Assembly: GCA_024275115.1 (NCBI GenBank)
Contig: JAJRZT010000102.1
Location: 25,848-89,847 of the forward strand
DNA length: 64,000 nt
DNA from: Gammaproteobacteria bacterium
Lineage (GTDB): Bacteria; Pseudomonadota; Gammaproteobacteria; UBA6429; Thiohalophilaceae
Direction: 5' to 3'
A program made the translations under genes and the position numbers. Shown in pieces: positions 55,132-63,773 of this stretch. The notes beneath the pieces are model-generated. The model was not told where the DNA came from. It did not search any database and worked only from the letters and a program-made list of their open reading frames with translations. Position 1 is the first letter of the stretch. Each line of letters starts with the position of its first letter.

Positions 55132-55926
55132 GTGAAGCAGTATTTAGATTTAATGCGGCATGTACGTGATAACGGCGTAACAAAAGAAGATCGCACCGGC
55201 ACCGGCACCGTCAGTGTATTTGGTTATCAAATGCGGTTTGATTTAAGTAAAGGCTTCCCGCTGGTAACCACAAAAAAATGCCATCTACGCTCGATTATTC
55301 ATGAGCTGCTGTGGTTTTTAAAAGGTGATACCAATATTGCCTACCTCAAAGAAAACGGTGTAAAAATATGGGACGAGTGGGCCGATGAAGATGGCAACCT
55401 CGGGCCGGTTTATGGTTCGCAATGGCGTTCATGGCCAACGGCGGACGGTAAACACATTGACCAAATTGCAATTATATTAGATCAAATTAAAAATAACCCA
55501 GACTCACGGCGTATTATTGTTAGTGCCTGGAATGTGGCGGAAATAGAAAACATGGCCTTACCCCCCTGCCATTCATTTTTTCAGTTCTATGTTGCCGACG
55601 GAAAATTATCCTGTCAGCTTTATCAACGCAGTGCAGATATATTTCTGGGGGTGCCGTTTAATATTGCATCGTATGCCTTGCTGACCATGATGGTGGCGCA
55701 AGCCTGTGATTTGCAGGTGGGTGACTTTATTCATACCCTGGGGGATGCCCATCTTTATTCCAATCATATGGAGCAGGTCGAACTGCAACTTTCACGTGAA
55801 CCGTTTGCTTTACCTACAATGAAATTAAACCCGGAGGTTAAAGATTTGTTCAAATTTACTTTTGACGATTTTGAACTTTGTGATTATGAATTTCACTCGC
55901 ACATTAAAGCCCCGGTTGCGGTGTAA
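55132..55926 (+). CDS. thyA: Thymidylate synthase
   Basis: Methylates dUMP to dTMP with methylene-THF. 264 residues, as in E. coli. Nucleophile Cys146 in [52 protein letters not shown] and [20 protein letters not shown] complete the active site. folA follows after 3 bases, which regenerates the folate that ThyA oxidises. Confidence 0.98.
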   Translation: MKQYLDLMRHVRDNGVTKEDRTGTGTVSVFGYQMRFDLSKGFPLVTTKKCHLRSIIHELLWFLKGDTNIAYLKENGVKIWDEWADEDGNLGPVYGSQWRSWPTADGKHIDQIAIILDQIKNNPDSRRIIVSAWNVAEIENMALPPCHSFFQFYVADGKLSCQLYQRSADIFLGVPFNIASYALLTMMVAQACDLQVGDFIHTLGDAHLYSNHMEQVELQLSREPFALPTMKLNPEVKDLFKFTFDDFELCDYEFHSHIKAPVAV

Positions 55927-55929
55927 ATA

Positions 55930-56448
55930 ATGCGTTTATCGCTTATTGCCGCAATGGCAGAGAACCGGGTTATTGGCATCAACAATACCTTGCCGTGGAA
56001 ATTACCGTCAGATATGCGCTGGTTTCGCCAGCATACTTTGGGTAAGCCGGTGATTATGGGGCGCAAAACCTTTGAATCCTTCGGTGGGCGTACGCTACCT
56101 GAGCGAACCAATATTGTGATTACACGGGATGCGGGTTACACCGCTGAAGGTGCCGTTGTTGTTAATTCGATTGAACAGGCACTGGATGCGGCGCGTAATG
56201 TTGCTGGTGAGCCCTGTGATGGTAATGGGGAGGCCATGATTATTGGTGGTGCCTCTTTTTACGCACAAATGCTGGATAAGGTCGACCGTATGTATTTAAC
56301 CTTTGTGGAAGCCAAAATCGACGGTGATGCCTGGTTTCCGGCATACAACCCGGCGCAATGGCAACAAGTTGAGTGTATCGATGTGGCCGCTGACGAGAAA
56401 AATGCATTTCCCCACCATTTCGTTATTTTTGACCGAAAATCGGTCTAA
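55930..56448 (+). CDS. folA: Dihydrofolate reductase
   Basis: Reduces dihydrofolate with NADPH. 172 residues; active-site Asp28 in LPWKLPSDMRWFRQHT, VIMGRKTFESFGG and the nucleotide-binding IIGGASFYAQML are visible. It starts 3 bases after the thyA stop, so the two are translationally linked. Confidence 0.97.
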   Translation: MRLSLIAAMAENRVIGINNTLPWKLPSDMRWFRQHTLGKPVIMGRKTFESFGGRTLPERTNIVITRDAGYTAEGAVVVNSIEQALDAARNVAGEPCDGNGEAMIIGGASFYAQMLDKVDRMYLTFVEAKIDGDAWFPAYNPAQWQQVECIDVAADEKNAFPHHFVIFDRKSV

Positions 56449-56583
56449 TTTGTGTTTTTCTTATCCTTTGTGTAAGATTTTCCCTACAATTTGAGTGAAA
56501 GTGTGAGCTATTGGACATTTTTTGTACAGTTGGCTTGCTACAGTTTTACTTAAAGCAAATTCTCAAGCAGTAGGTTAGGTTGC

Positions 56584-56769
56584 ATGAATATAATAAATAT
56601 AGGCCAAACGGTCGTATCCAGTTTTCGTCGCCAGGGAGACGAGCAGGGAACAGAGTCAAAAATCGAACGTCGTAGCAGTGAGCGCCGCACCCAGGTCGAC
56701 CGCCGCAAGGAAAAGCGCTTTGGGGACATGGTTGATCGTCGTCAGAAAGTCTGTCGTCGTTCTGTATAG
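56584..56769 (+). CDS. Small arginine-rich hypothetical protein
   Basis: A 61-residue, strongly basic protein with repeated RR pairs: ERRSSERRTQVDRRKEKRFGDMVDRRQKVCRRS. GGTTAGGTTGC precedes ATG 56584 as a weak ribosome-binding site. It lies 135 bases after folA on the same strand and has no recognisable domain. A nucleic-acid-binding role is a guess from charge only. Confidence 0.5.
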   Translation: MNIINIGQTVVSSFRRQGDEQGTESKIERRSSERRTQVDRRKEKRFGDMVDRRQKVCRRSV

Positions 56770-56833
56770 CCAGTTGTTATGCGTATTTAGGACAGTATAT
56801 TAATGTTTTAAACGATGCCTTTTTGCTATTTTC

Positions 56834-57505
56834 CTATAGTAGTTTCCAACCATAAATAATAGTTACTCCAATAGTGTAGGCGGCGAGAATGTAAACATTG
56901 AGCGGGTTTCCAGAAAGTTTAGGCGTTTTTATGTTTGACACATTTAGAGCAGCGAGTCCTAAACCTGTCGCGTAGAGAACGACAGAAAAAACATCATGGC
57001 TAAAAACACCCTCAAATAGAAATATAAATACAATAAATATACTATTGTTATCAAGCGCTAGCCCGGTATATTGGGTTCCGTCAGCAAGGCCAAAAGTCGT
57101 AAAATAACTTAGGCGTAAAGCACTTGCTGCAAGCATTAAAAATGCACCAAAAAGGTAAACAGGTTCAAAATTCCCATAACTTAAAAGTAAAATAGCGGGT
57201 GTTACACCATAGCTAACGATGTCAATTAATACATCAAGCTGCCCTCCAAAAATACCGTCGATACGGGTACGACCTTTCATTCTGCGTGCAATGAGGCCGT
57301 CTGCCCAGTCAAAAGCAACCGCCCAGATCATGCCAATCATCGCTGCTGCGTAAAGGCCAGAAATGCTAAAATAAATAGCTAGAAGTGTGCAGGCTAACCC
57401 GGATAGTGAGCAAATATTAGGTAGGTCTTTAGCATAGGAGAGAATAGAATTGGGTTGTAAGTCTTGAGATTCAGCTTTTTCGACGGCCATTGGTTTACCT
57501 TTCAT
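56834..57505 (-). CDS. CDP-alcohol phosphatidyltransferase (phosphatidylserine-synthase-like)
   Basis: A 223-residue integral membrane enzyme of the CDP-OH-P family. The catalytic motif is seen as DWADGLIARRMKGRTRIDGIFGGQLDVLIDIVSYGVTPA: the DxxDGxxAR and GxxxDxxxD halves are complete, but 12 residues rather than the usual 8 lie between AR and G. It resembles archaeal/bacterial type II PssA. Product could be phosphatidylserine or another headgroup. A cytidylyltransferase is encoded divergently 100 bases away. Confidence 0.82.
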   Translation of the reverse strand: MKGKPMAVEKAESQDLQPNSILSYAKDLPNICSLSGLACTLLAIYFSISGLYAAAMIGMIWAVAFDWADGLIARRMKGRTRIDGIFGGQLDVLIDIVSYGVTPAILLLSYGNFEPVYLFGAFLMLAASALRLSYFTTFGLADGTQYTGLALDNNSIFIVFIFLFEGVFSHDVFSVVLYATGLGLAALNVSNIKTPKLSGNPLNVYILAAYTIGVTIIYGWKLL

Positions 57506-57604
57506 TAGTAGGGAAGTTTATAGAATGCTTTGAATCTGTGGAAAACGTCAGCCTGATGAGAACTGTGGTACAATAGCACGTTTAATAGGGGTAAAAATCA
57601 AATA

Positions 57605-58027
57605 ATGCTTATATACACAGTAGGAACTTGGGATTTATTGCATGTGGGCCATTTGGCGATACTCCAACATTGTAAAACACTTGGTGCTACCGTTGCGGTT
57701 GGCGTTGCTTCTGATGATGTTGTTGCAAGCTATAAAAAAAATCGCCCCGTTGTTCCGCTTGAACAAAGAATGGAAATGTTAAAAGCATTGCGATGCGTTG
57801 ATATTGTACACCCTTACCATGAACTGGAATACACATCGGCCTGTAGAGAGCTTGGGGTGGATGTTTTTGTTATCGGCGAGGATTGGGGAGCGGCTCCGCA
57901 CAATCTTGACGTTGAAGCTTTCTTAAAAGTGGCTGGCAAGTCTATTGTTCAAGTAAGTTATCACCCTGAAACATCATCCACAAAAATAAAAGCAAAAACC
58001 ATAGCCCAACTTCAAGCAGTCGCGTAA
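57605..58027 (+). CDS. Glycerol-3-phosphate-cytidylyltransferase-like nucleotidyltransferase
   Basis: A 140-residue protein of the TagD/CTP-transferase class. The HxGH motif is HVGH (residues 13-16) in VGTWDLLHVGHLAIL; the end SSTKIKAKTIAQL matches the ISSTxIR-type signature. It makes a CDP-activated (or ADP-activated) small alcohol. The alcohol is not evident. The divergent CDP-alcohol phosphotransferase suggests use of its product in lipid head groups, which is inference. Confidence 0.8.
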   Translation: MLIYTVGTWDLLHVGHLAILQHCKTLGATVAVGVASDDVVASYKKNRPVVPLEQRMEMLKALRCVDIVHPYHELEYTSACRELGVDVFVIGEDWGAAPHNLDVEAFLKVAGKSIVQVSYHPETSSTKIKAKTIAQLQAVA

Positions 58028-58158
58028 ATTAAGTCATCTGGTATTTTTTGGGTAAAATACGTGTAACAACTGCGTTAATTCTGTCCGCCGAAAGCGTGGT
58101 TACGCAAGACGTTATATACAAAAAACGAATAATATCAAATTAACTTAAAGGGTTATCT

Positions 58159-58815
58159 ATGGTTCATCCAATTATCGACGATCTCCTTTGGCGGCATGCC
58201 ACCAAAAAGTACGATGCAACAAGGAAGGTTTCGCAAGACGATCTTGATGTGCTATTTGAGGCGATGCGCCTCTCTGCTTCCTCCATTAACTCGCAACCAT
58301 GGAAGTTTATCGTTATTGAGAGCAATGAATCAAAAGAGCGAATGAATAAGACATTTGCGCATAAACACCAATATAACCAGCCTCATGTGTTTGATAGCTC
58401 ACATATTATTCTCTTTGCATACAACCCTCGTTACACGCGTGATGATTATGCCCAAGTCGTCGATAAAGGGATTGAGGATAGGCGAATTAAACCTGAGGAT
58501 CGTGAAAGTGCCTTTGGTGCCTTTATATTTGCCGAGTTTAATACCGATGAAACAGGAAATACAAGTTGTTGGACAAAAGCACAAACCTATCTTGCTTTTG
58601 GTAACACCTTGCATGCCCTGGCTCGCCTCAAAATCGATTCGACACCTCTGGAAGGAATAGACATTGATTTAGTCAACGAAGAGTTTAAAGAGGAACTTGA
58701 AGGCTATCAGTGTGACGTGGCTTTGGCTATTGGGTATCATCATCCCGAAGATGACTATAACGCAAAACTTCCCAAGTCACGGCGTAGCCTGGATAGTATT
58801 TTAGTGCGCATATAG
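58159..58815 (+). CDS. Nitroreductase-family protein (NfsB type)
   Basis: A 218-residue FMN-dependent oxidoreductase. LLWRHATKKYDATRKVSQDDLDVLFEAMRLSASSINSQPWKFIVIES is the NfsB-type FMN-binding start; TPLEGIDIDLVNEEF and VALAIGYHHPEDDYNAKLPKSRRSL match the C terminus of oxygen-insensitive NAD(P)H nitroreductases. Substrates are likely quinones or nitroaromatics. The HxlR regulator gene is the convergent neighbour. Confidence 0.88.
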   Translation: MVHPIIDDLLWRHATKKYDATRKVSQDDLDVLFEAMRLSASSINSQPWKFIVIESNESKERMNKTFAHKHQYNQPHVFDSSHIILFAYNPRYTRDDYAQVVDKGIEDRRIKPEDRESAFGAFIFAEFNTDETGNTSCWTKAQTYLAFGNTLHALARLKIDSTPLEGIDIDLVNEEFKEELEGYQCDVALAIGYHHPEDDYNAKLPKSRRSLDSILVRI

Positions 58816-58835
58816 TTTTCGTTCTAGCTATACAA

Positions 58836-59183
58836 TCATCGGCCGCGAATATTTTCTAATTCCTGAATATATTTCATACCCCATTTCTGTAATGCTTTAA
58901 TAACAGGCTTAAGCGTTAAGCCAAAATCGGTCATTGAGTATTCTACTTTTGGTGGGATTTCAGGATAAATCTTCCGTTTAATTATTTTATCTGCTTCAAG
59001 TTCGCGTAATTGTTTAGTTAACATACGTTGCGTTACATCCGGTATCAGTTTTCGTAACTCATTGAATCGCCGGGTATCATCTTGTAAATGGTGTAAAATG
59101 ACCCCTTTCCATTTTCCGCTTATCGCTTCTAAAGCAGCTTCAACAGGGCATCCAAAATTGCATTTATAAGCCGAATGCTTCAT
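58836..59183 (-). CDS. HxlR-family transcriptional regulator
   Basis: A 115-residue winged-helix repressor or activator: CPVEAALEAISGKWKGVILHHLQDDTRRFNELRKLIPDVTQRMLTKQLRELEADKIIKRKIYPEIPPKVEYSMTDFGLTLKPVIKALQKWG is the full HxlR domain. Cys8 and Cys12 near the N terminus may be redox sensors, as in the YodB/HypR branch. It is divergent from a second nitroreductase gene, probably its target; AGTGC and GCAC near 59198-59212 form a possible operator. Confidence 0.88.
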   Translation of the reverse strand: MKHSAYKCNFGCPVEAALEAISGKWKGVILHHLQDDTRRFNELRKLIPDVTQRMLTKQLRELEADKIIKRKIYPEIPPKVEYSMTDFGLTLKPVIKALQKWGMKYIQELENIRGR

Positions 59184-59297
59184 ATCATATCCTCGGTATA
59201 CTTTTAGTGCCTACTGCACAAAATAGTGCGTTCTTACAATAATAGAACCATTGGCATAATATCACCTATTCTTATATCAATAAATAAAGGTATTTTT

Positions 59298-59903
59298 ATG
59301 AAAACATTTGAGGCAATTAAAAATCGGCGTGCTATTAAAGAATTTGATCCCTCACATATCATGTCGGTAGAGGAAAAAGAACAACTATTGTCATTAGCCA
59401 TGCTATCGCCAACGGCGTTTAATATTCAAAACTGGCGCTATGTCATCATTTCAGATGTGGATTTAAGAAATAAAATAAAAGAGGCTGCGTGGGGGCAGCC
59501 ACAAGTCACGGATGCATCATTGCTTATTGTCTTATGTGCAGATTTAAAAGCATGGGAAAAAGAACCCATTCGCTACTGGATAAATGCAGCCGAAGAAGTG
59601 CAAAATTTCGTCTTGCCCGCAATAGAAGGCTACTATAAAAATAAGCCACAGGTTCAACGTGATGAAGCAATGCGATCATGCGGTATAGCGGCACAAACTT
59701 TAATGTTAAGTGCAAAATCAATGGGCTATGATTCCTGCCCGATGGATGGGTTTGACTTTGATTTGGTTTCTGAGCTGATTAATTTACCCGAAGACCATGT
59801 TATTTCAATGTTTGTTGCGATTGGAAAAGCAACGAAGCCAGCATGGGAAAGGCCGGGGCAGCTAGCGCTTGCTGATGTTGTTATTGAAAATAAGTTTAAT
59901 TAA
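59298..59903 (+). CDS. Nitroreductase-family protein
   Basis: A 201-residue FMN oxidoreductase beginning MKTFEAIKNRRAIKEFDPSH; ATG 59298 follows AAAGG. LSPTAFNIQNWRYVII, SLLIVLCADLKAWEK, GIAAQTLMLSAKSMGYDSCPMDGFDFD and MFVAIGKATKP are typical of the family. An in-frame start at 59226 would overlap the promoter and has no ribosome-binding site. Likely controlled by the divergent HxlR regulator. The physiological substrate is unknown. Confidence 0.87.
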   Translation: MKTFEAIKNRRAIKEFDPSHIMSVEEKEQLLSLAMLSPTAFNIQNWRYVIISDVDLRNKIKEAAWGQPQVTDASLLIVLCADLKAWEKEPIRYWINAAEEVQNFVLPAIEGYYKNKPQVQRDEAMRSCGIAAQTLMLSAKSMGYDSCPMDGFDFDLVSELINLPEDHVISMFVAIGKATKPAWERPGQLALADVVIENKFN

Positions 59904-60058
59904 TAGCATGCTTAACACAATTCAAGGTGGTGCGGTTTTACGAGCTCAAAATGAGTGCCGCTTTGAATTGCTGAGCAAGGCGTTATTCTACTATTTCCCT
60001 GCTCAATAAGCCTGATTGGGTGTAAAGTTTGGGTTTCCCTTTATATCAAGAAACAGAG

Positions 60059-60670
60059 ATGAGTAAATCACGAATTTTTGAACAATATGCTATTGAATAC
60101 GACCGCTGGTTCGACAATCATAAACCTGAGTTCACTTTAGAGCTAAATGCTATCAGGAAACTATTACCTGAAACAGGTTGTGGCATTGAAGTTGGCGCGG
60201 GAACCGGTCGGTTCACGCAAGCACTGGCTATTTCTTTAGGAGTTGAACCTTCTGCTGCGATGCGGGAAATAGCAATGCAGCGCGGCGTGCATATTATTAG
60301 TGGCTCAGCCGAGTCATTGCCGGTTAATAACAATAGCTATGATTATGCATTGCTTGTTACTGCCGTGTGTTTTCTGGACTCACTTGATGTGGCGTTTAAA
60401 GAGTTGCATCGTATATTAAAAGACAATGGCAGCGTTATTATTGCGCTTATTGATAAAACCAGCGCTGTTGGGAAAAAATACGCAAAAAATAAAAGTAAGT
60501 TTTATCAAGACGCGATATTTTATTCTGTTGGCGAAATACAGGAAGAATTAGAAAAGGCTGGTTTTAAGCATTTTGAGATTGAGCGAGTACTTTTGCCGGA
60601 AGACATTAAAACCGGGCAGGGCAGTGGTTCGTTTGTTGTGTTGCGAGCACAGAAATTTGTGGGTACATAA
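60059..60670 (+). CDS. SAM-dependent methyltransferase
   Basis: A 203-residue class I methyltransferase (Methyltransf_11-like). Motif I is IEVGAGTGRFTQAL; SAESLPVNNNSYDYALLVTAVCFLDSLDVAFKELHRILKDNGSVIIALIDKTS covers the acidic motif and post-motifs. ATG 60059 is preferred over the in-frame TTG at 60029. The substrate cannot be inferred. A hairpin follows the stop. Confidence 0.8.
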   Translation: MSKSRIFEQYAIEYDRWFDNHKPEFTLELNAIRKLLPETGCGIEVGAGTGRFTQALAISLGVEPSAAMREIAMQRGVHIISGSAESLPVNNNSYDYALLVTAVCFLDSLDVAFKELHRILKDNGSVIIALIDKTSAVGKKYAKNKSKFYQDAIFYSVGEIQEELEKAGFKHFEIERVLLPEDIKTGQGSGSFVVLRAQKFVGT

Positions 60671-60690
60671 AGGCAGCGTTAAATCATTGG

Positions 60691-60736
60691 TTAATGGGGG
60701 GGGTAACTGTGATTTCGAACACAGTTACCCCATTAA
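60691..60736. terminator. Hairpin after the methyltransferase gene
   Basis: TAACTGTG (60704-60711) and CACAGTTA (60720-60727), extended by TTAATGGGG and CCCCATTAA with four extra Gs as a bulge. ATTTTTAC follows 5 bases later. It may be a terminator or a further intergenic palindrome family. Confidence 0.6.
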
Positions 60737-60868
60737 TCTGATTTTTACGGTTAGTCTTTATTGTTAATGTTGATTAACGCATCTACTATTTAAGGTACCT
60801 GGGCGTATTTTCGGCGCAAAGCTATCTTGCCGTTGTATTTATTTTAAGCTTTGTTAGGGGTTTTAAGC

Positions 60869-61986
60869 ATGTTGTCGAAAGGGTTGGTTTTAACGCTACT
60901 ATTATTTTTAGTCGTAAGTTGTGGCGGTGGTTCTGGTCCTGACACGGGTGGCGATAATTCGACACCACCTCCAGCGCCACCATCACAAGGTACACGTATT
61001 TTGGGAATGGATGTTAAGTCTGTTCCTTCTGTGACTTATGCTGAGGCTTATGATAAAGCTATTGCGATGGGTGTTCGTGAAGTGAGTGTATCACTTGACT
61101 GGTCGATATTAGAGCCAACCCTGGGAAATTATGACAATACGCTGGCAGACATTATTGATGCTTACTATCCTGTTCAGTCAGCCAATCTTACTCTGGTTCT
61201 TCGGCCATTAGATACTCCCGGGCAAAGTATGCCTGCCGAATTGGTAGGTAAGCCTTATAACGATGCGGCCGTTATCAAAGCATTTGAAGATTTTTTGACT
61301 AACCTGCATGGGCAACTTACAACACTGAACGCCAGTGGAAAACTAAAATGGATTCATGTTGGCAACGAAATCGATTCGTACTTAGGTAATGATGCTACCC
61401 GATGGGCGCAATGGGCGACCTTTTTTAATGCAGCGAAGGCTAAAATAAAAAGCCTTTGGGGTTCATCGGTTACTGTCAGCAGCATTATCCAGTTGGCGGG
61501 TTAGTAGATGCAAGTAAGCGTGCGGAATACTTGAACTTTTTACCCAACCTGGACAGTGCCGTACTCACATACTATCCATTAAAGTCTGACTTTACCGTGC
61601 AGCCGGTATCTCAAGTCGCAATAGACTTTGCATTAATGGTGAACACAATTACGGGTAAAGATATTATATTACAAGAGTGCGGCTATCCGTCGGGTACTAC
61701 AAATAAAAGCAGTAATGCATTGCAAGCCGAGTTTATTACCGCTGTGTTTAATGCATGGGATACACACCGTGCACGCATTTCACTGATAGATTTCACCTGG
61801 CAATATGATGTTTCGGAGGGGAAGGTTGACCAGTGGGTTATTGATTATGGTATGGCGGGGCAAACCAATGAAGCGGAATTTAAGTCTTATCTCTGGACCT
61901 TGGGACTCAATCGCTATGACAGTACTTCAAAACCTGCGCTTACTCAATTACAGGCAGAATTAGCACTGCGTGCATGGGTTAAGTAA
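60869..61986 (+). pseudogene. TIM-barrel glycosidase-like lipoprotein, frameshifted
   Basis: ATG 60869 gives a lipoprotein signal with lipobox VVSC and a Gly/Pro-rich linker, then a barrel fold like clan GH-A glycosidases (GH53/GH39-like): GVREVSVSLDWSILEPT, KWIHVGNEID with the expected acid/base Glu. Frame 1 ends at TAG after VSSIIQLAG (61502-61504); the homologous chain continues in another frame as LVDASKRAEYLNFLPNLDSAVLTYYP, with nucleophile-like Glu in LQECGYPSG, to TAA 61984-61986. One missing G in GCGGGTTA (about 61496-61500) explains it. The final TAA is supplied by a MITE. Reaction not proven. Confidence 0.75.
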
Positions 61987-62069
61987 CCTGAACTCGGGAT
62001 AATCCCGGCTTCCTGTCCTCGCGGTGGTGGGTTTTAATGACCCGTTTCTCTTATCCCGAGTTCAGGTTA
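61984..62069. mobile_element. MITE with ACCTGAACTCGGGATAA terminal inverted repeats, copy 2
   Basis: Ends ACCTGAACTCGGGATAA (from 61986) and TTATCCCGAGTTCAGGT (to 62067) are perfectly inverted over 17 bases and flanked by TA (61984-61985, 62068-62069). About 86 bases in all, so it is a deletion form of the copy at 37126. The left TA plus A forms the stop codon of the glycosidase gene. Confidence 0.9.
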
Positions 62070-62110
62070 AACAGCAAGTATCTGCTTGCGAATAACACGA
62101 TTCTGCGCAA

Positions 62111-62767
62111 TCAGGATTCAACTGGCAAACCCGCCAACTTCCATTCAGGAAAGCCATCTTCCAAACGCCTCGCCTTTAAGCCTTTGTTTCTTAGTTTTGC
62201 CACGGCATCAAAAGCCAATATACAGTGTGGGCCGCGACAGTAGGCTACGATTTCCTGTTGTGCATCAAGTTGTTTTAGATAATTCTCCAGCTCTTTCAGC
62301 GGTACATTGACTGCCCCCGGTACATGGCCAGCTGCATATTCTTCGGCTGGGCGAACGTCCAGTACGGTCACCAGCCCTTGTTTGGCGCGCTTGAGTAATT
62401 CTTTGCGCGGTATCGGTTCCAGGTTGTCTTTGACAGTTAAGTAAGTATTCACTAGCTTGTCGACTTCGGCGATATGCCGCTCAGCAACCCCTCGAACGGT
62501 ATCGAGCAGGGTGATTACGTCATCACCGCTGAGCTGGTAATACACTTTTAAGCCTTCTTTATGGCTGGTTACCAGCCCGGCCTGGCGCAAATGCTGTAAA
62601 TGTTGAGACGTATTCGCCACACTCAGCCCGGATACCGTGGCCAGTTCGTCTACGTTACGCTCGCCCTGTGCAATAAATTCCAGTAATTCTAGTCGGTTCG
62701 CATGGCTTAAGGCTTTGCCGATACGGGCAAACTGACTAAACAGCTCATGCTTGAAGTTGGTTGACAT
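62111..62767 (-). CDS. ArsR-family regulator fused to a rhodanese domain
   Basis: A 218-residue protein: winged helix at residues 1-90 (LEFIAQGERNVDELATVSGLSVANTSQHLQHLRQAGLVTSHKEGLKVYYQLS), then a rhodanese domain at about 115-215 with LDVRPAEEYAAGHVPGAVNVPLKEL and the active-site loop CRGPHC. The rhodanese Cys could take up sulfane sulfur, so a persulfide or thiosulfate sensor is likely. I start at ATG 62767; the longer frame from 62860 would contain its own operator. Divergent from a sterol-desaturase-family gene. Confidence 0.88.
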   Translation of the reverse strand: MSTNFKHELFSQFARIGKALSHANRLELLEFIAQGERNVDELATVSGLSVANTSQHLQHLRQAGLVTSHKEGLKVYYQLSGDDVITLLDTVRGVAERHIAEVDKLVNTYLTVKDNLEPIPRKELLKRAKQGLVTVLDVRPAEEYAAGHVPGAVNVPLKELENYLKQLDAQQEIVAYCRGPHCILAFDAVAKLRNKGLKARRLEDGFPEWKLAGLPVES

Positions 62768-62790
62768 TCTTAAAATTTCCGCTATTATTG

Positions 62791-62812
62791 TATTCAAGTA
62801 ATTAATTGAATA
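62791..62812. promoter_or_regulatory. Palindromic operator for the ArsR-rhodanese regulator
   Basis: TATTCAA (62791-62797), 8 bases, TTGAATA (62806-62812). A 22-bp palindrome of TTCAA-N8-TTGAA type is typical for ArsR-fold repressors. It lies 24 bases before the regulator start and about 66 before the divergent gene, so it can control both. Confidence 0.65.
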
Positions 62813-62877
62813 TATGGCTAGTCTTATTTTAGAGTATAGCTGTCCTATACTAATTGACAAGTAAAACCGGGGTAGAC

Positions 62878-63756
62878 ATGAGTATTAATGAATTTGTAAT
62901 GAGTTATGAAAAAGAGATCCGGATGGGTTTCTTTTTTGGCATGTTAGTGGCCATTGGTTTGTGGGAACTTGCTGCACCACGGCGGGCACTCACCGTGTCA
63001 AAAACGGTACGCTGGGTTAACAATTTAGGCCTGGTCTTTTTTAATAGTTTTATTGTTCGGTTGGCATTCCCGGTGGCGGCCATTGGTGTTGCGGCCATTG
63101 CACAGGAAAGAAGCTGGGGCTTGTTTAACAATATCGAAATGTCTATCGGTCTGGCAGCCATTTTGTCCATCGTGATTATGGACTTTGTTATTTATCTACA
63201 ACATGTCATGGTGCATGCTATTCCAATTTTATGGCGGTTGCACAGGGTGCATCACGCCGACCTTGATTTTGATGTAACAACGGGTGCACGTTTCCATACA
63301 CTGGAAATTCTACTTTCAATGGGTATCAAGTTTGCCACTATCGTGTTGCTTGGCCCGCCAGTATTCGCAGTAATTATTTTTGAAGTGATTTTAAATGCGA
63401 CCGCAATGTTTAATCACGGTAATATTCGTTTGCCAAAAAGTATTGACCGTGTTTTACGCCTGGTACTGGTGACACCTGATATGCATCGGGTGCATCATTC
63501 AGTTGAAGACGATGAAACCAATAGTAACTTTGGCTTCAGCCTACCGTGGTGGGATCGCATGTTTGGTACCTACCGTGACCAACCGCGTGGCGGTCATGTC
63601 GATATGACCATCGGCATTCACAAATTTAAAGATCCCAAACTGGTTTCATGGATACCCGGCATGCTGATTCTACCTTTTAAAGGCCGCATGAGTGGTTACA
63701 CCATCAATCGTCGTAGTTGGGATGCCAGCAAGGATGAATCAGGGAAAGATGAATAA
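62878..63756 (+). CDS. Sterol desaturase / fatty acid hydroxylase superfamily protein
   Basis: A 292-residue integral membrane di-iron enzyme. The eight-histidine pattern is visible: HVMVH and HRVHHADLDFDVTTGARFH, then DMHRVHHSVEDDETNSNFG, within about five helices. Family members hydroxylate or desaturate lipids at the inner membrane; substrate unknown. ATG 62878 follows GGGGT; an in-frame TTG at 62854 lies in a TTGACA -35-like hexamer. Placed under the sulfur-sensing regulator, a link to sulfur stress is possible. Confidence 0.85.
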   Translation: MSINEFVMSYEKEIRMGFFFGMLVAIGLWELAAPRRALTVSKTVRWVNNLGLVFFNSFIVRLAFPVAAIGVAAIAQERSWGLFNNIEMSIGLAAILSIVIMDFVIYLQHVMVHAIPILWRLHRVHHADLDFDVTTGARFHTLEILLSMGIKFATIVLLGPPVFAVIIFEVILNATAMFNHGNIRLPKSIDRVLRLVLVTPDMHRVHHSVEDDETNSNFGFSLPWWDRMFGTYRDQPRGGHVDMTIGIHKFKDPKLVSWIPGMLILPFKGRMSGYTINRRSWDASKDESGKDE

Positions 63757-63773
63757 AGAAAAGGCGGTTTAAG

